A stretch of DNA of 64,000 bases from Nostoc sp. JL34 (GCF_017114945.1 NZ_JABXKQ010000066.1:1-64000), one strand, 5' to 3'. Shown: positions 9,291 to 18,486, counted from the stretch's first letter. Program-made: numbers and translations. The notes: generated from the letters alone by a model not told the origin.

Positions 9291-9707
9291 CGCTCCGATG
9301 TGACACAGTTGAAAAGCTAATAATCCTGGCAGTACGGGGTGCAATTTCTAGAGGCTTGTGGCTTCATGCCATAAGTAGCTATAAATCTTGCACTTACGTA
9401 AGCCAGGTTATTTTTTAACTAGTGCAACACTTGTAGCTATTTCAAAAAAATGAAGTAATATGACAGCTAAATCAAGCATTTAGGAGTGCTGTTAGCAGGG
9501 CGTTGAGCCTGTGCTGAGTGCCCAGGAAGAAGTAATGAGTAAAAAGTAGTACTTATGAATCTTCTCACTTTAAGCCAAGGCACTCGCTACTCTGAACTGA
9601 TTTGATGCTGAGTGCGATTAGTGATTTTTTTACTCAGCACTCAGCACTCGAAACTCAGCACTCTTCATAGTGCTTCCCTTCACTAAGCGAGGTTATCTTT
9701 TAGCATC
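9291..9707. other. intergenic region with short repeats
   Basis: No gene seen. From about 9600 to 9670 it contains tandem and dispersed copies of an ACTCAGCACTC-like repeat, a low-complexity type seen in other spacers of this genome. The promoter of the gene at 9708 must lie near its right end. Confidence 0.5.
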
Positions 9708-10118
9708 ATGAACGCGATTCAACCATCCAGACCACCGTCACAACCTATACAAAAACGTCGGGTTATTCCTCGACCAAAGCGGCATCTTCGTCAACGTTCT
9801 TACCAGGTGATGGCACTGGAAAGCACAGCCAAAATAGCAGTTAATCTTGTGATTACAGCGGTTGCAGCCTCTGCCTTAGCACAACTTTTGCCTTATCACT
9901 GGTCACAGCAAGAAAAGTTGCGAGAAATTAGTACTGAAGTCAAGCTAATGGAAGAACATGTCAATAGCTTACAGGCAGAATTTAGCCGTAACTTCGATCC
10001 TCAGCAAGCTAAAACTATTAGACAACAACAAGGATACCGATTTGATCCCAGCCAGCGGCGGGTGGTGTTGATGAATCAGGATCGCCGAGAAGATGAACAA
10101 ACAGAGTCATCACCTTAA
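9708..10118 (+). CDS. conserved membrane protein with coiled coil, unknown function
   Basis: 136 residues. A basic, proline-rich N-terminus (RPPSQPIQKRRVIPRPKRHL) precedes one transmembrane helix at about residues 42-62 (TAKIAVNLVITAVAASALA). A helical segment that could form a coiled coil follows (LREISTEVKLMEEHVNSLQA), then a polar tail. The topology (short N-terminus, single helix, coiled coil) resembles small envelope or division-associated proteins such as FtsL/FtsB, but there is no specific sequence match. I recognise it only as a conserved cyanobacterial type. Confidence 0.65.
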   Translation: MNAIQPSRPPSQPIQKRRVIPRPKRHLRQRSYQVMALESTAKIAVNLVITAVAASALAQLLPYHWSQQEKLREISTEVKLMEEHVNSLQAEFSRNFDPQQAKTIRQQQGYRFDPSQRRVVLMNQDRREDEQTESSP

Positions 10119-10347
10119 GATAAATGGCGAATTTGGGATTATTTAGGCTTCTTGTGATTCAAGTTACGTATAAACCGGGTGTTAATTTATATTATTGCTA
10201 ATAAATAATGGTTAATAGCTAATTTTTGAATAGCTATATAGTTATCATCTATTAGTCATTAGCGATACAGCGTCGCTCCAATTCAAAATTCAAAATGAAG
10301 AATCTACTTTTTGAATCTTGAATTTGCAAAAAGAACTAATCTACCAA

Positions 10348-11067
10348 CTAGGACGCTGATTCCGAGAGCAACTCGTTGAGCCGATTTTCGAGTTGTAAAC
10401 GCAACCGATAACCAGTAAGATCCTTACTGTTGCCCTGAGAGGGCAGTTGAGTGAGGGCGCGACGATAATCAGCGATCGCACAATTCCAGTCGCCCCAAAG
10501 ATGGTAAGTCCTGCCGCGTTCAGCCCAGATATGACCTTCTAGTTGACCGAAAAGCAGTGCTACCTCAAAATTCTCAATTGCCTCTTCATATTGCCCCAAG
10601 TCACGCCAGGTAATGCCTCGGTTAATCCACGCCCGGACATGGCGAGGATTCAAATCAATGGCTTGATCGTAATCGGCAAGTGCTACTGCTAATTCTCCAC
10701 AAGTCGCGTAGTAATTTGCCCGATTATTATAAGCACTAGCTAAATAGGGATTAAATTTGAGAGCGGTGTTGTAGTCGGAAAGCGCTTTTTGCCTTTCACC
10801 ACTTTGGTAATAAATCAGCCCCCGGTTGTTGTAATCAACGGCATTGTGGGGATGGCGGGAGATTAGTTGGTTTAAAAGTGCGATCGCCTCAGTATAGTTT
10901 CCTTGTTGAGCCAACCTCAAAGCACAAGAACGTAAGTAGCTATCCCCGAAAGTAGATTCGTTGCGATGGCTTGTCCTCTCCTCTTTGACTTTATTTGTAT
11001 TATTTAACACGTAATTATATTGCTTACTTTGCTGGTCATCATCAGCTAAAAATGAGTGAATATTCAT
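10348..11067 (-). CDS. tetratricopeptide repeat protein
   Basis: About 239 residues, made mostly of TPR units: ALRLAQQGNYTEAIALLNQL, DYNNRGLIYYQSGERQKALS, AYNNRANYYATCGELAVALA, AWINRGITWRDLGQYEEAIE and a last one near IWAERGRTYHLWGDWNCAIA. TPRs form a helical protein-binding scaffold; the partner is unknown. The ATG at 11067 (MNIHSFLADDD) follows AGGGAAAA and is preferred over a TTG at 11103. There is no signal peptide, so it is probably cytosolic. The gene stands alone. Confidence 0.8.
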   Translation of the reverse strand: MNIHSFLADDDQQSKQYNYVLNNTNKVKEERTSHRNESTFGDSYLRSCALRLAQQGNYTEAIALLNQLISRHPHNAVDYNNRGLIYYQSGERQKALSDYNTALKFNPYLASAYNNRANYYATCGELAVALADYDQAIDLNPRHVRAWINRGITWRDLGQYEEAIENFEVALLFGQLEGHIWAERGRTYHLWGDWNCAIADYRRALTQLPSQGNSKDLTGYRLRLQLENRLNELLSESAS

Positions 11068-11509
11068 TTTTCCCTGCCTGAAATCCCTGCTTTGTGAAAT
11101 CAAATTCTAGTTTTTTCCGCTGGTGGTTCTACCACTGTCTCTATATTATTAAGGTATTTATGGTTACTTTCAAGCCATCTCAAGACTGAATTTAAACTAC
11201 TCACACCAGTAGAAATCTACGCCCTAAAAAAACAATTGCCCCTCAAACCTAATCATGGATACTTGATTCTGAAGGTGAATTCCAGAAATAGCAGATGTCA
11301 ATCTCAAAGACTAGTCAAGTAGTGAGAGCGACAAATTGGTAGAATGCCAACAAGCCGTTCGTTAGAGAGAGGATTGGGGACTGGAGACTGGGGACTTGGA
11401 ACTGGGAACTGGGAACTGGGAAGAATAACTCCCCCATCTCCTTTGTTTCTTCATCCATGCCCAATCCCCAATCCCCAGATTTAATTTTTAATTTTTGAGA
11501 AATTTTCCG
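11068..11509. other. intergenic region between divergent genes
   Basis: Shared upstream region of the TPR gene and the gene at 11510. No gene seen. It includes a heptanucleotide-type tandem repeat at about 11371-11420, listed separately. Confidence 0.5.
11371..11420. repeat. heptanucleotide short tandem repeat (GGGAACT type)
   Basis: Seven-base units of the form GGGGACT, GGAGACT and GGGAACT follow one another with few interruptions. Related arrays occur at 18271-18320 and 36394-36430. Confidence 0.8.
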
Positions 11510-11974
11510 ATGACAACTGCAATTTCCTATCCCAATGCCCCTGATTTAGCAACCGATGACTATATTGTTATCGGCTTGGCAACCTGCTTCGTCAAAGAAG
11601 ATGGAGAAGTTTATCAAATCGAAGTTATAGAACCGATTCCCTCTGCGGCTTTGGAAGCGCTGTTAAAAGGCATTCCTACCTCCTATAAGCTGGCTCATGC
11701 CACAACTTTGGGAGCTGTGCTGGATGGCGATTCACAACTCCTGCCAGATGGCTTCCCAGAGTCGGCTCAGTTTGGAGAGGAATTTGTCCCACGGGCATTT
11801 GCAGCAGCTCGCACCTACAAGCGTCGTGAATCTGCCAAATCCCTGATTCCCTTAGGTACAAACTACACTGATTTTAAGTATTCTATTGAGCGCAAGCGGG
11901 TGTTAAACGCCGCTAGAGTTGTCACCAAAGAAGACAACGTTAAACAGCATTCTCACACTCACAAAGTTCTTTAA
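11510..11974 (+). CDS. conserved cyanobacterial hypothetical protein
   Basis: 154 residues starting MTTAISYPNAPDLATDDYIV; the ATG at 11510 is chosen because the conserved sequence begins there. The pattern GLATCFVKEDGEVYQIEVIE, PSAALEALLKGIPTSYK and the tail NVKQHSHTHKVL are familiar from other cyanobacteria, but I know of no assigned function. No membrane segment or signal peptide is visible. It lies 6 nt upstream of the glutathione S-transferase gene, so the two are almost certainly co-transcribed, which weakly suggests a link to detoxification or redox stress. Confidence 0.75.
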   Translation: MTTAISYPNAPDLATDDYIVIGLATCFVKEDGEVYQIEVIEPIPSAALEALLKGIPTSYKLAHATTLGAVLDGDSQLLPDGFPESAQFGEEFVPRAFAAARTYKRRESAKSLIPLGTNYTDFKYSIERKRVLNAARVVTKEDNVKQHSHTHKVL

Positions 11975-11980
11975 GTAATT

Positions 11981-12538
11981 ATGCTAAAACTTTATGGCGG
12001 TGTTCGTAGTCGAGCGTCAATTGTTCTCTGGTACTTAGAGGAACTAGAAATTCCCTACGAATTTGTCAAGCTTGATATGCAAGCGGGTGAACATCTCAAG
12101 CCTGAATATTTGGCAATTAACCCAGTTGGTAAAGTTCCAGCAATTGTTGATGGGGATTTTCAGCTTTGGGAATCTGGGGCAATTTTGCTATATCTTGCCG
12201 ATAAGTACGCTAAAACTCCACTTTCACTCCAAGAACGGGCTGTATTTTCCCAATGGGTGTCGTTTGCCAATGCTACCCTTGGGCCAGGGATTTTTGTAGA
12301 AGCAAGTCGGGAGCGGGAAATGCCCCGCTTGTTGACTCCGTTAAATGAAATTTTCAGTAAGCAACCTTTTTTACTTGGCAATGAGTTCACTGTTGCTGAT
12401 GTGGCAGTGGGGTCTATTCTGAATTACATTCCCGTCATGCTGAAGCTAGACCTAAGTTCTTACCCAGCCGTTTTGAACTATATGAAGCAGTTATCTGAGC
12501 GTCCGGCATTTCAAAAAAGTATTGGCGGACAGGCTTAA
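11981..12538 (+). CDS. glutathione S-transferase family protein
   Basis: 185 residues. The N-terminal thioredoxin-fold domain has LYGGVRSRASIVLWYLEELE, the cis-Pro block NPVGKVPAIVDGD and the gamma-glutamyl-binding ESGAILLYLADKY. A shortened all-helical domain contains the GST fold-stabilising stretch FLLGNEFTVADVAVGSILNY. Conjugation or reduction with glutathione in the cytosol is the expected activity; the substrate cannot be told. The catalytic Ser or Tyr is not obvious; S10 or S13 in the first loop are candidates. Second gene of a two-gene operon. Confidence 0.88.
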   Translation: MLKLYGGVRSRASIVLWYLEELEIPYEFVKLDMQAGEHLKPEYLAINPVGKVPAIVDGDFQLWESGAILLYLADKYAKTPLSLQERAVFSQWVSFANATLGPGIFVEASREREMPRLLTPLNEIFSKQPFLLGNEFTVADVAVGSILNYIPVMLKLDLSSYPAVLNYMKQLSERPAFQKSIGGQA

Positions 12539-12599
12539 TTGTAGTCAATTTAAGCGAAGAAGAAGGTCATTCTCGGCTACACAGAAGAGGAAATTAAGG

Positions 12600-12720
12600 T
12601 TTTTTAACCCGCGCGGGCGGGTAAAGCCTTGTGTAAACAAGCCAGCGCTGTGCAGGGGTTTCCCCAATTGCTCGCGCAGCGTCTCCCCTTCTCCCAAAGG
12701 GAGAGGCGACTGGCGTGCGG
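12600..12720. repeat. cluster of short palindromic repeats
   Basis: The stretch between the GST gene and the YajQ gene holds CCCGCGCGGGCGGG, a GCGCAGCGTCTCC motif and CTTCTCCCAAAGGGAGAG, all self-complementary and GC-rich relative to their surroundings. I see no gene. It may act as a bidirectional terminator for the converging genes. Confidence 0.5.
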
Positions 12721-12826
12721 TTTCTAACTGCCTTTTGAGAATTAAGTTGACTACCGTGTATTACATCCAAACAGAAAATCTTCACACAACGTAGTTTGGA
12801 TAGGCAATGCCGACTATATAAATCTT

Positions 12827-13318
12827 TTAACGATAATTTGTAAATTGCAAAGCAACTGGGTAGTCTTCTTGTTTCAACCGCTGCATGACTACTTGTAAGT
12901 CATCTTTAGATTTGGCAGAAACCCGTACAGCATCCCCTTGAATTGAGGCTTGTACCTTTTTGAATTCGTCGCGAATCAATTTGGAAATTTGTTTGGCGAT
13001 TTCCTGACTAATGCCTTTTTTGAGTTTAATTTCTTGACGCACGCGATTACCACTAGCTGATTCAACCTTGCCAAAATCAAAGATTTTCTGGGAGAGGTTA
13101 CGCTTGGCAGCTTTTTCCCGCAGAATGTCGTGTACAGAATCTAAGGTAAACTCGCTGTCAGTACTAACGTTAATGCTTTCTTCGACTAACTCGACAGTAG
13201 TTTGAGTGTCTTTGAGGTCATAACGACCTTTGATGTCTCGTATAACTTGATCGACAGCGTTAACCAACTCTTGTCGGTCAAAGTCGCTCACAATGTCAAA
13301 GGAAAAAGTAGAAGCCAT
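12827..13318 (-). CDS. YajQ-family nucleotide-binding protein
   Basis: 163 residues, full length for the family. Recognisable blocks: [20 protein letters not shown] at the start, then [32 protein letters not shown] and [20 protein letters not shown], ending with [12 protein letters not shown]. YajQ proteins have two ferredoxin-like domains; some bind cyclic di-GMP and act in signalling (XC_3703 in Xanthomonas), others bind nucleotide or tRNA. Which applies here is unknown. Cytosolic. A heptanucleotide repeat lies directly upstream of the ATG. Confidence 0.92.
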   Translation of the reverse strand: MASTFSFDIVSDFDRQELVNAVDQVIRDIKGRYDLKDTQTTVELVEESINVSTDSEFTLDSVHDILREKAAKRNLSQKIFDFGKVESASGNRVRQEIKLKKGISQEIAKQISKLIRDEFKKVQASIQGDAVRVSAKSKDDLQVVMQRLKQEDYPVALQFTNYR

Positions 13319-13320
13319 AA

Positions 13321-13364
13321 AACATTTTGGATTTTAGATTTTAGATTTTAGATTTTGGATTGGG
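13321..13364. repeat. heptanucleotide short tandem repeat (TAGATTT type)
   Basis: Consecutive units of GGATTTTAGATTTTAGATTT form a 7-bp-period array a few bases upstream of the YajQ start codon. Confidence 0.8.
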
Positions 13365-13443
13365 TGTTGGATATCTGGATATTAGGAAAACCTTTCCTCA
13401 GTCCTTAATATCCAGTTCCCAGTCCCCAGTCTCCACTCCCCAC

Positions 13444-13515
13444 TTAACTAGTAGCTTGGATGATGCTCAAGAAAAAGAGAATAGCACAGCCAAGGATGCC
13501 CCAAACATGAGCGAG
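13444..13515 (-). pseudogene. detached C-terminal helix of the MAPEG gene
   Basis: Frame-shifted relative to the gene at 13536-13862, this stretch encodes LAHVWGILGCAILFFLSIIQ plus a few residues and ends at TAA (13446-13444). It fits the missing fourth transmembrane helix of the MAPEG protein. Confidence 0.6.
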
Positions 13516-13535
13516 CCTTTTTCAGAGGAGCTACG

Positions 13536-13862
13536 CTAGCGCAAAAGGGGTATATTCAAAATATAAAAAATTGAGTATAGGAAACGGGCCACCACAAAGG
13601 CGATCGCAGCTATTTGTCCTGTCAAATAATTTACACCAGTTAGGTATGCCATCAATGCGGCTGCGGCAAATATCAAAAACGCTTCAAAGGTGTTCTGATG
13701 TGCCCAAGTAGCTCGTTGGGCATCAGGTGGCAATTTATCAAACATAGCGCCAGGAGTAGAAAACATTTCATACCCAATACGCCCACGGACATAAGCTACT
13801 AGCAAAAATGGCACATAAATTAGAATGGCAGCAGCAGCGATCGAGTACAAAAAAATTATCAT
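13536..13862 (-). CDS. MAPEG-family membrane protein, C-terminus truncated
   Basis: 108 residues with three hydrophobic helices; PFLLVAYVRGRIGYEM, RATWAHQNTFEAFLIFAAAA and ARFLYSIFYILNIPLLR mark the MAPEG family (membrane-associated eicosanoid/glutathione metabolism). Family members continue for about 25 more residues to a fourth helix. Here a TAG stop falls immediately after NIPLLR, inside a short palindromic repeat (TTTTGCGCTAGCGTAGCTCC). Beyond the repeat, in another frame at 13515-13444, the sequence reads LAHVWGILGCAILFFLSIIQ, the expected last helix. The gene therefore seems truncated by a repeat insertion; whether the three-helix product works is unknown. Confidence 0.8.
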   Translation of the reverse strand: MIIFLYSIAAAAILIYVPFLLVAYVRGRIGYEMFSTPGAMFDKLPPDAQRATWAHQNTFEAFLIFAAAALMAYLTGVNYLTGQIAAIAFVVARFLYSIFYILNIPLLR

Positions 13863-13867
13863 TACTT

Positions 13868-13955
13868 ATTAGTCATTGGTTATTAGTCATCAGTCATCGG
13901 TCATCAGTCATCAGTGAAATACAAATGACAAAAGACAAATGACAAATGACTAATC
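13868..13955. repeat. short tandem repeat of TCATCAG/ATGACAAA type
   Basis: Units such as TCATCAG, TCATCGG and later ACAAATG run tandemly between two genes on the same strand. A similar TAATGAC array lies at about 55488-55522. Confidence 0.7.
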
Positions 13956-14540
13956 AAAGTAGAACAAGGTCACTACTTTTCTTTGTTCTTCTGCGTCTTG
14001 ACAAGTTTGCAATAAAGTGCGGCTGTCGTGAAACGCAAAGCATATCAGTTGTTGGCAACGAGAGACAATTTCCTTGTTGCACAGGTAACTAGCTTCAGCA
14101 AGAGACAGATTATCATTACTGGGATTTTCCACCAGATGCATTACCTGTTCTAGTTGCTGGCGCGATTCTAAAGGCTGGCGTTCCAGACTTTGGGGGAGAA
14201 TCACCGTTAGCAAATTCGGATCAGCCCGCGTTGCTCCCTTGATGGCAGCGGAATTTGTACCTGTAGCACCAGAAGTAATGATGCGATTACCCGATAGAAC
14301 TAGGGCATATGTCATCATTTCAATAAGACTCTGATGCGTAATCGGGACGTGACGAGAACCCAGCAAGGCAATTCTTTTAGAACCTGTTTGCTGGATTGTC
14401 GCTAGTTCTTGGGCTAATGTATCGAGGTTAATAAGGTCTGTTGATTGGCTCAAAGATGGACATAATCCGATTAAACGACCCAGATATTTTACCAAACAGC
14501 GTGTAGGTGCGAGAAAAACTTGAGTTAGACATTGCAACAA
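13950..14540 (-). CDS. DprA/Smf-like Rossmann-fold protein
   Basis: 196 residues. The core KRIALLGSRHVPITHQSLIE, then ALVLSGNRIITSGATGTNSA and PNLLTVILPQSLERQP, has the layout of the DprA/Smf Rossmann fold (GSR near the first strand, SGxxxGTD-like loop). Such cyanobacterial proteins are usually labelled DNA recombination-mediator protein A. DprA loads RecA on incoming single-stranded DNA in transformation. This protein is shorter than true DprA and lacks its C-terminal winged helix, so the role is uncertain. The frame opens at TTG; the true start may be further in, since residues 1-30 are not part of the fold. Confidence 0.65.
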   Translation of the reverse strand: MLQCLTQVFLAPTRCLVKYLGRLIGLCPSLSQSTDLINLDTLAQELATIQQTGSKRIALLGSRHVPITHQSLIEMMTYALVLSGNRIITSGATGTNSAAIKGATRADPNLLTVILPQSLERQPLESRQQLEQVMHLVENPSNDNLSLAEASYLCNKEIVSRCQQLICFAFHDSRTLLQTCQDAEEQRKVVTLFYFD

Positions 14541-14866
14541 TTTTTCGATTTGTTTGGTTCATTGAAGGAGGCAGGAGGTTTTATCTCAGTTGGGGATTCA
14601 GACTCCTTCTGAATAAGAGCCACCAAATTTTTAATTTGGTGGGATTCTTAGGTTTAAGACCCTTTCGGTGGCGACAGAGAGCAGGAAACAGTATTCCTCC
14701 AGCAAGAACTGCCCTCAGCCTTTCTTGATAACTCAATTACGGGGTGGAGGGAGACAGCACGCGATCGCCTGGGAGGTGATAGCGTGCCGACTTGGCCCTC
14801 GCTAGCAATACAGCCTCCTAACTGATAACTGAGCATAGATGCCCTTAATTGTTTAAGTTGATGAAT
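14541..14866. other. intergenic region with hairpin
   Basis: No gene recognised. CCACCAAATTTTTAATTTGGTGG (about 14620-14642, split by a few central T/A) forms a clean stem that could act as a terminator for the gene ending at 14867. GC-rich palindromic bits lie near 14760-14810. Confidence 0.5.
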
Positions 14867-15961
14867 CTAAGACAATGCCGCTGCGGGAGTCAAACCCAGT
14901 TTGGATAACAGACGGTCAATGTCAAAATGCTCAGACATCAACTGGCGAATGCATTGAACCTTAATCGGCTCATGGAGACGGACTTGCCCGAAAGTGCGGT
15001 CAACAATTTCTACAGTGGTGAGGGTGTCTAAGTCAACAGATAAAATGGGGATTTCTAGTTCTTCAGCGCGACTGAGAATAAACGGCGGCGGGGGTAGTTG
15101 CCCGGTGAGAATTAAACATTGGGTGGAAGTTTCCAAAGCAGCTTGCTGAATTTCCACGCGATCGCCTCCTGTTACCACTGCCATATTCCGGCGTTTACGG
15201 AAATACTTGACAGCGGAGTTGACATTCATCGCTCCAATTGCCAGACTTTCCACCAATAAATCCAGGCGATCGTTGCGACAGAGAACATCAGCCTTTAACT
15301 GTTTGACTAGTTCACCAACACTGACGCTGCGGAGCAAATCGCTGTTCGGCAGCATTGCTAGCACCGGAATCCCCTGCTGTTCCAAAAATGGACGCAAGAG
15401 AGTGTCAACTGCTTCTAGTTGGGTGACAGGGATATCATTGATCACAACTCCAATCAAGCGATCGCCTACACGCCCTTTAGCAGCCAATAGCGCCTCAACC
15501 GAAAGCAATGACTTATAGCGGCTTACTAACAGCACACCAGCATCCAATACTTCAGCCATTTGCAGCAAAGACAAGTCAAACAAATTGCCTTCAGAAAAAT
15601 CACCAGGCCCCTCCAGTAATACCAAATCTCCTTGGGACATTTGTAAATATTGCTGTATTAAGGACTGCTGATAATCGGTTTTGTCTTCCCCTCGTAAACG
15701 CTTTTGCACATTGAGTTCATCCAAAGCCAGCATTGTAGGTACAATACGGTTTTCCGGCAAATTGAGGCTAAGAGCGATGAATTGGACATCTTCCTCAATT
15801 ACGGTTCCACTAGACGAATTCAAACACGTACCGAGCGGTTTACCGTAGCTAATATCTAGTCCTTTTTGCTGTAGCTGATGAGACAAACCCAGAACAGTTG
15901 CAGATTTACCGCTGTAAGTCTCGGTTGATCCAATCAGCAAATATTTAGGGGATTTTGGCAC
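14867..15961 (-). CDS. BioD-like P-loop protein with DRTGG domain (phosphotransacetylase-family regulator)
   Basis: 364 residues. The N-terminal half is a dethiobiotin-synthetase-like P-loop domain: LLIGSTETYSGKSATVLGLS (Walker A-like), DLVLLEGPGDF and LDAGVLLVSRYKSLLSVEAL. The C-terminal half is a DRTGG domain (SVGELVKQLKADVLC, GAMNVNSAVKYFRKRRNMAV, VVTGGDRVEIQQAALE). The same pair precedes the catalytic part of long phosphotransacetylases; here the catalytic part is absent, as in a known cyanobacterial stand-alone family. Start is GTG at 15961 with AGGAG about 7 nt upstream. A regulatory or nucleotide-sensing role is likely but unproven. Confidence 0.8.
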   Translation of the reverse strand: MPKSPKYLLIGSTETYSGKSATVLGLSHQLQQKGLDISYGKPLGTCLNSSSGTVIEEDVQFIALSLNLPENRIVPTMLALDELNVQKRLRGEDKTDYQQSLIQQYLQMSQGDLVLLEGPGDFSEGNLFDLSLLQMAEVLDAGVLLVSRYKSLLSVEALLAAKGRVGDRLIGVVINDIPVTQLEAVDTLLRPFLEQQGIPVLAMLPNSDLLRSVSVGELVKQLKADVLCRNDRLDLLVESLAIGAMNVNSAVKYFRKRRNMAVVTGGDRVEIQQAALETSTQCLILTGQLPPPPFILSRAEELEIPILSVDLDTLTTVEIVDRTFGQVRLHEPIKVQCIRQLMSEHFDIDRLLSKLGLTPAAALS

Positions 15962-16429
15962 ACATGCACTCCTAATTTCAAAATTCAGAAGAACCCAGCT
16001 AGGTGTTTACTAATTCTAGTTCCTTCTGGCAAAAGCCTCTCGCTCTCACAAATTAAGGTTTCCCAGAATTACCTTCTGAATAAGCATGAGAGCCTCTAAT
16101 GGGTAGGTTTTTCAGATTAGACCAATTTTTTGGGTTTTAGAACCAATAAAACCTTAAAACTACATTAAATGCCTTCTAGAGTTTCTAGCTGTTCCAGTTC
16201 CCGACTCCGGGAGGTTGCGATGTGCTGTGCTACTAAAGTGGTGGCTTATCCCAAACGCTCTGCTTCTAAAGTTACGTTAAATCGAATTATTAACAGTAGT
16301 AATTTAATTTGCTAAAATTACATCATAAATACGGATAGAAAGCAATATTAGTCCTGAAAATTACCCATAATTAAGATAGAAAACTTTTCTTAATTAAGTA
16401 ATATTTATGTTAAAAAAAGAGGTATTAAT
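15962..16429. other. intergenic region between divergent genes
   Basis: No gene seen. The left part should hold the promoter of the DRTGG-domain gene; the right part is AT-rich. Confidence 0.45.
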
Positions 16430-16648
16430 ATGAACGCCAACTTAGAAGATTTTTCATATCTTTGGGATGGATTGAACTCTGATTGGGCGCTCTTAAAATT
16501 CAAGGCTTCACCTTCATAAAAAGAACCAAGATATGTAATTGTAAACACAAAAACTAAACAGGGTTTGATAATTGAAGATGATCATCTCTATCAGTATCTC
16601 AAAGAAACAATGTGTGAGAAAGGAGTTCGGATTGTCTCAGGCTTATGA
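16430..16648 (+). pseudogene. small gene interrupted by an in-frame stop
   Basis: From ATG 16430, preceded by AGAGG, the frame reads MNANLEDFSYLWDGLNSDWA, continues to a TAA at 16517-16519 (codon 30), and then carries on in the same frame as EPRYVIVNTKTKQGLIIEDD up to TGA at 16646-16648. The whole 72-codon span resembles small cyanobacterial proteins with an LWDG motif and a C-terminal IIEDD segment that I have seen but cannot name. A single base change (TAA from a sense codon) explains the break. Read-through is possible but there is no sign of it. Confidence 0.6.
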
Positions 16649-16831
16649 TGTTGTATAAATAAAAATCAATTATTCGTTGACTAAAAAAATATCCTGAAAC
16701 AAAATGAAATACATAAATACAATATCTCTCTCATTAAATACTTCTAAGTGTAGATGACTGGGTGATGGGTAAAGGGATAATGCTGAAAGAGTTGATTTTC
16801 TCTGACCAATTACTGACTAGGAGATTATTTG

Positions 16832-17812
16832 ATGAAAACCAGAAAACTAGGAAAACTTGGGTTAGAAGTTTCAACTATCGGACTAGGTTGCATGGGAATG
16901 TCTGAGTTTTATAGTGGTCGTGATGAAAATGAGGCGATCGCGACAATTCATCGAGCATTGGAACTTGGAGTTAATTTTCTTGATACTGCTGATATGTATG
17001 GGCCTTTTACTAATGAGCAACTAGTAGGCAAAGCAATTAAAGATCGTCGAGATCAAGTAGTATTAGCAACCAAATTTGGCAATGTCCGTACTGAAGATGG
17101 TGGTTGGAAAGGGATTAGTGGCAAACCAGAATATGTCCATCAAGCTTGCGATGCCTCACTAAAACGTCTGGGAGTGGAAGTGATTGACCTCTATTATCAA
17201 CATCGGGTAGATTCAACCGTACCCATTGAGGATACTGTAGGAGCAATGGCGGAGTTAGTAAAGCTGGGGAAAGTGCGTTATTTAGGGCTTTCAGAGGCTG
17301 CTCCTGCTACGATTCGGCGGGCTGTGGCAGTTCACCCAATTGCGGCACTCCAAACAGAATACTCTCTTTGGAGTCGAGAGCCAGAGGATGAAATTTTACC
17401 TACTGTGCGGGAATTAGGAATTGGGTTTGTTCCCTATAGCCCATTAGGAAGAGGGTTTTTATCAGGGGCGATCGCTAGCCCTGACGATCTAGCACCTGAT
17501 GACTATCGCAGAAATGCGCCTCGCTTTCAAGGTGAGAATTTTTATAAAAACCTGCAATTAGTCGAGCAAGTGAAGGCAATTGCCACTGAAAAAGGAGTAA
17601 CTGCTAGTCAGCTTGCACTAGCATGGCTATTCGCTCAAGGAGAAGATATTGTGCCAATTCCTGGTACAAAACGTCGTACCTACTTAGAGGAGAATGTTGC
17701 GGCTACCGAAATTACCCTGACTGAAGAAGAGTTGAATCGACTGGAAGCAGTTGCACCAAAAGGTATAGCAGCAGGTGAGCGCTACCCTGATATGAGTACT
17801 GTGAACCGTTGA
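16832..17812 (+). CDS. aldo/keto reductase
   Basis: 326 residues, a complete NADPH-dependent (beta/alpha)8 barrel. The catalytic tetrad is D51, Y56, K81 and H124 ([27 protein letters not shown]). Cofactor-binding residues near the C-terminus lie in [30 protein letters not shown]-type N-terminus and [13 protein letters not shown] place it with the YajO/AKR13-like group that reduces small aldehydes and ketones. The ATG at 16832 has TAGGAG 9 nt upstream and is favoured over TTG at 16829. Single gene converging with the response regulator at 17893. Confidence 0.92.
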   Translation: MKTRKLGKLGLEVSTIGLGCMGMSEFYSGRDENEAIATIHRALELGVNFLDTADMYGPFTNEQLVGKAIKDRRDQVVLATKFGNVRTEDGGWKGISGKPEYVHQACDASLKRLGVEVIDLYYQHRVDSTVPIEDTVGAMAELVKLGKVRYLGLSEAAPATIRRAVAVHPIAALQTEYSLWSREPEDEILPTVRELGIGFVPYSPLGRGFLSGAIASPDDLAPDDYRRNAPRFQGENFYKNLQLVEQVKAIATEKGVTASQLALAWLFAQGEDIVPIPGTKRRTYLEENVAATEITLTEEELNRLEAVAPKGIAAGERYPDMSTVNR

Positions 17813-17892
17813 TCCATTAACGAAGTGTAACCAGATTTGTACCGATTGTTCCCAGTAGTGCGAAAGCAGGTGAAAAGCATTCAGAATTTTCC

Positions 17893-18270
17893 TCAAAAGC
17901 CCAACACCTGCATTGATTTTTCAAGTACTTCTTTGGGTCGAAATGGTTTTGTTAGATATAAATCTGCACCAACCTCAATTCCTTTTTGTTTATCAAATTC
18001 CTGTCCTTTAGCTGTCAAGATCACAATGTAGATGTCGGTCATTTGTAGGTCGTGTTTAACAATGTGGCAGACTTGCAGACCGTTCATTTTAGGCATCATC
18101 ACATCAAGAAAAACTAGATTTGGTTTTTCAGTTTTAATAGTTTCTAGAGCTTCTTCTCCATTTCTAGCAGTTAGAAGTTCAACACCCTCGTCTTCTAATG
18201 CTTCTAAGGCTTGTTCCATCAAAATCAAGATATTGGGTTCATCGTCAACAATTAGAATTTTCTGGGTCAT
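17893..18270 (-). CDS. single-domain response regulator
   Basis: 125 residues comprising only a CheY-like receiver. Acidic pocket D9/D10 (LIVDDEPN), phospho-acceptor D56 (LVFLDVMMPKMNG), T86 (VILTAKG) and K108 (LTKPFRP) are all present, so it should accept phosphate. With no output domain, it probably signals by protein contact or as a phosphorelay intermediate. It lies 216 bp downstream of the hybrid kinase gene, on the same strand, with a repeat between, so it is the likely partner of that cluster. Confidence 0.92.
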   Translation of the reverse strand: MTQKILIVDDEPNILILMEQALEALEDEGVELLTARNGEEALETIKTEKPNLVFLDVMMPKMNGLQVCHIVKHDLQMTDIYIVILTAKGQEFDKQKGIEVGADLYLTKPFRPKEVLEKSMQVLGF

Positions 18271-18320
18271 AGGGATTGGGGACTGGGGATTGGGTATTGG
18301 GGACTGGGGATTGGGGACTT
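18271..18320. repeat. heptanucleotide short tandem repeat (GGGGATT/GGGGACT)
   Basis: Alternating GGGGATT and GGGGACT units, immediately upstream of the response-regulator ATG, so the gene's leader consists of this array. It is followed by TTTCGCGTAGCGTCTCGTAG, a palindromic dispersed motif. Confidence 0.85.
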
Positions 18321-18486
18321 GTACTAAGCTTTCGCGTAGCGTCTCGTAGAAAAGCCTTTAGCACAGCTTCCCCAAGAGTTGTATTAGGAACTGGGGATTA
18401 GGAATTGGGGATTAGATTATATAGTAAGGTTCCACTAAATTTTTCCAGTACCCAGTCCCCAATCCCCAGTCCCCACTCCCTAGTAA

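Noticed and set aside
12522-12794. Open frame after the GST gene
   Set aside because: It consists of palindromic repeat sequence and has no protein-like features.
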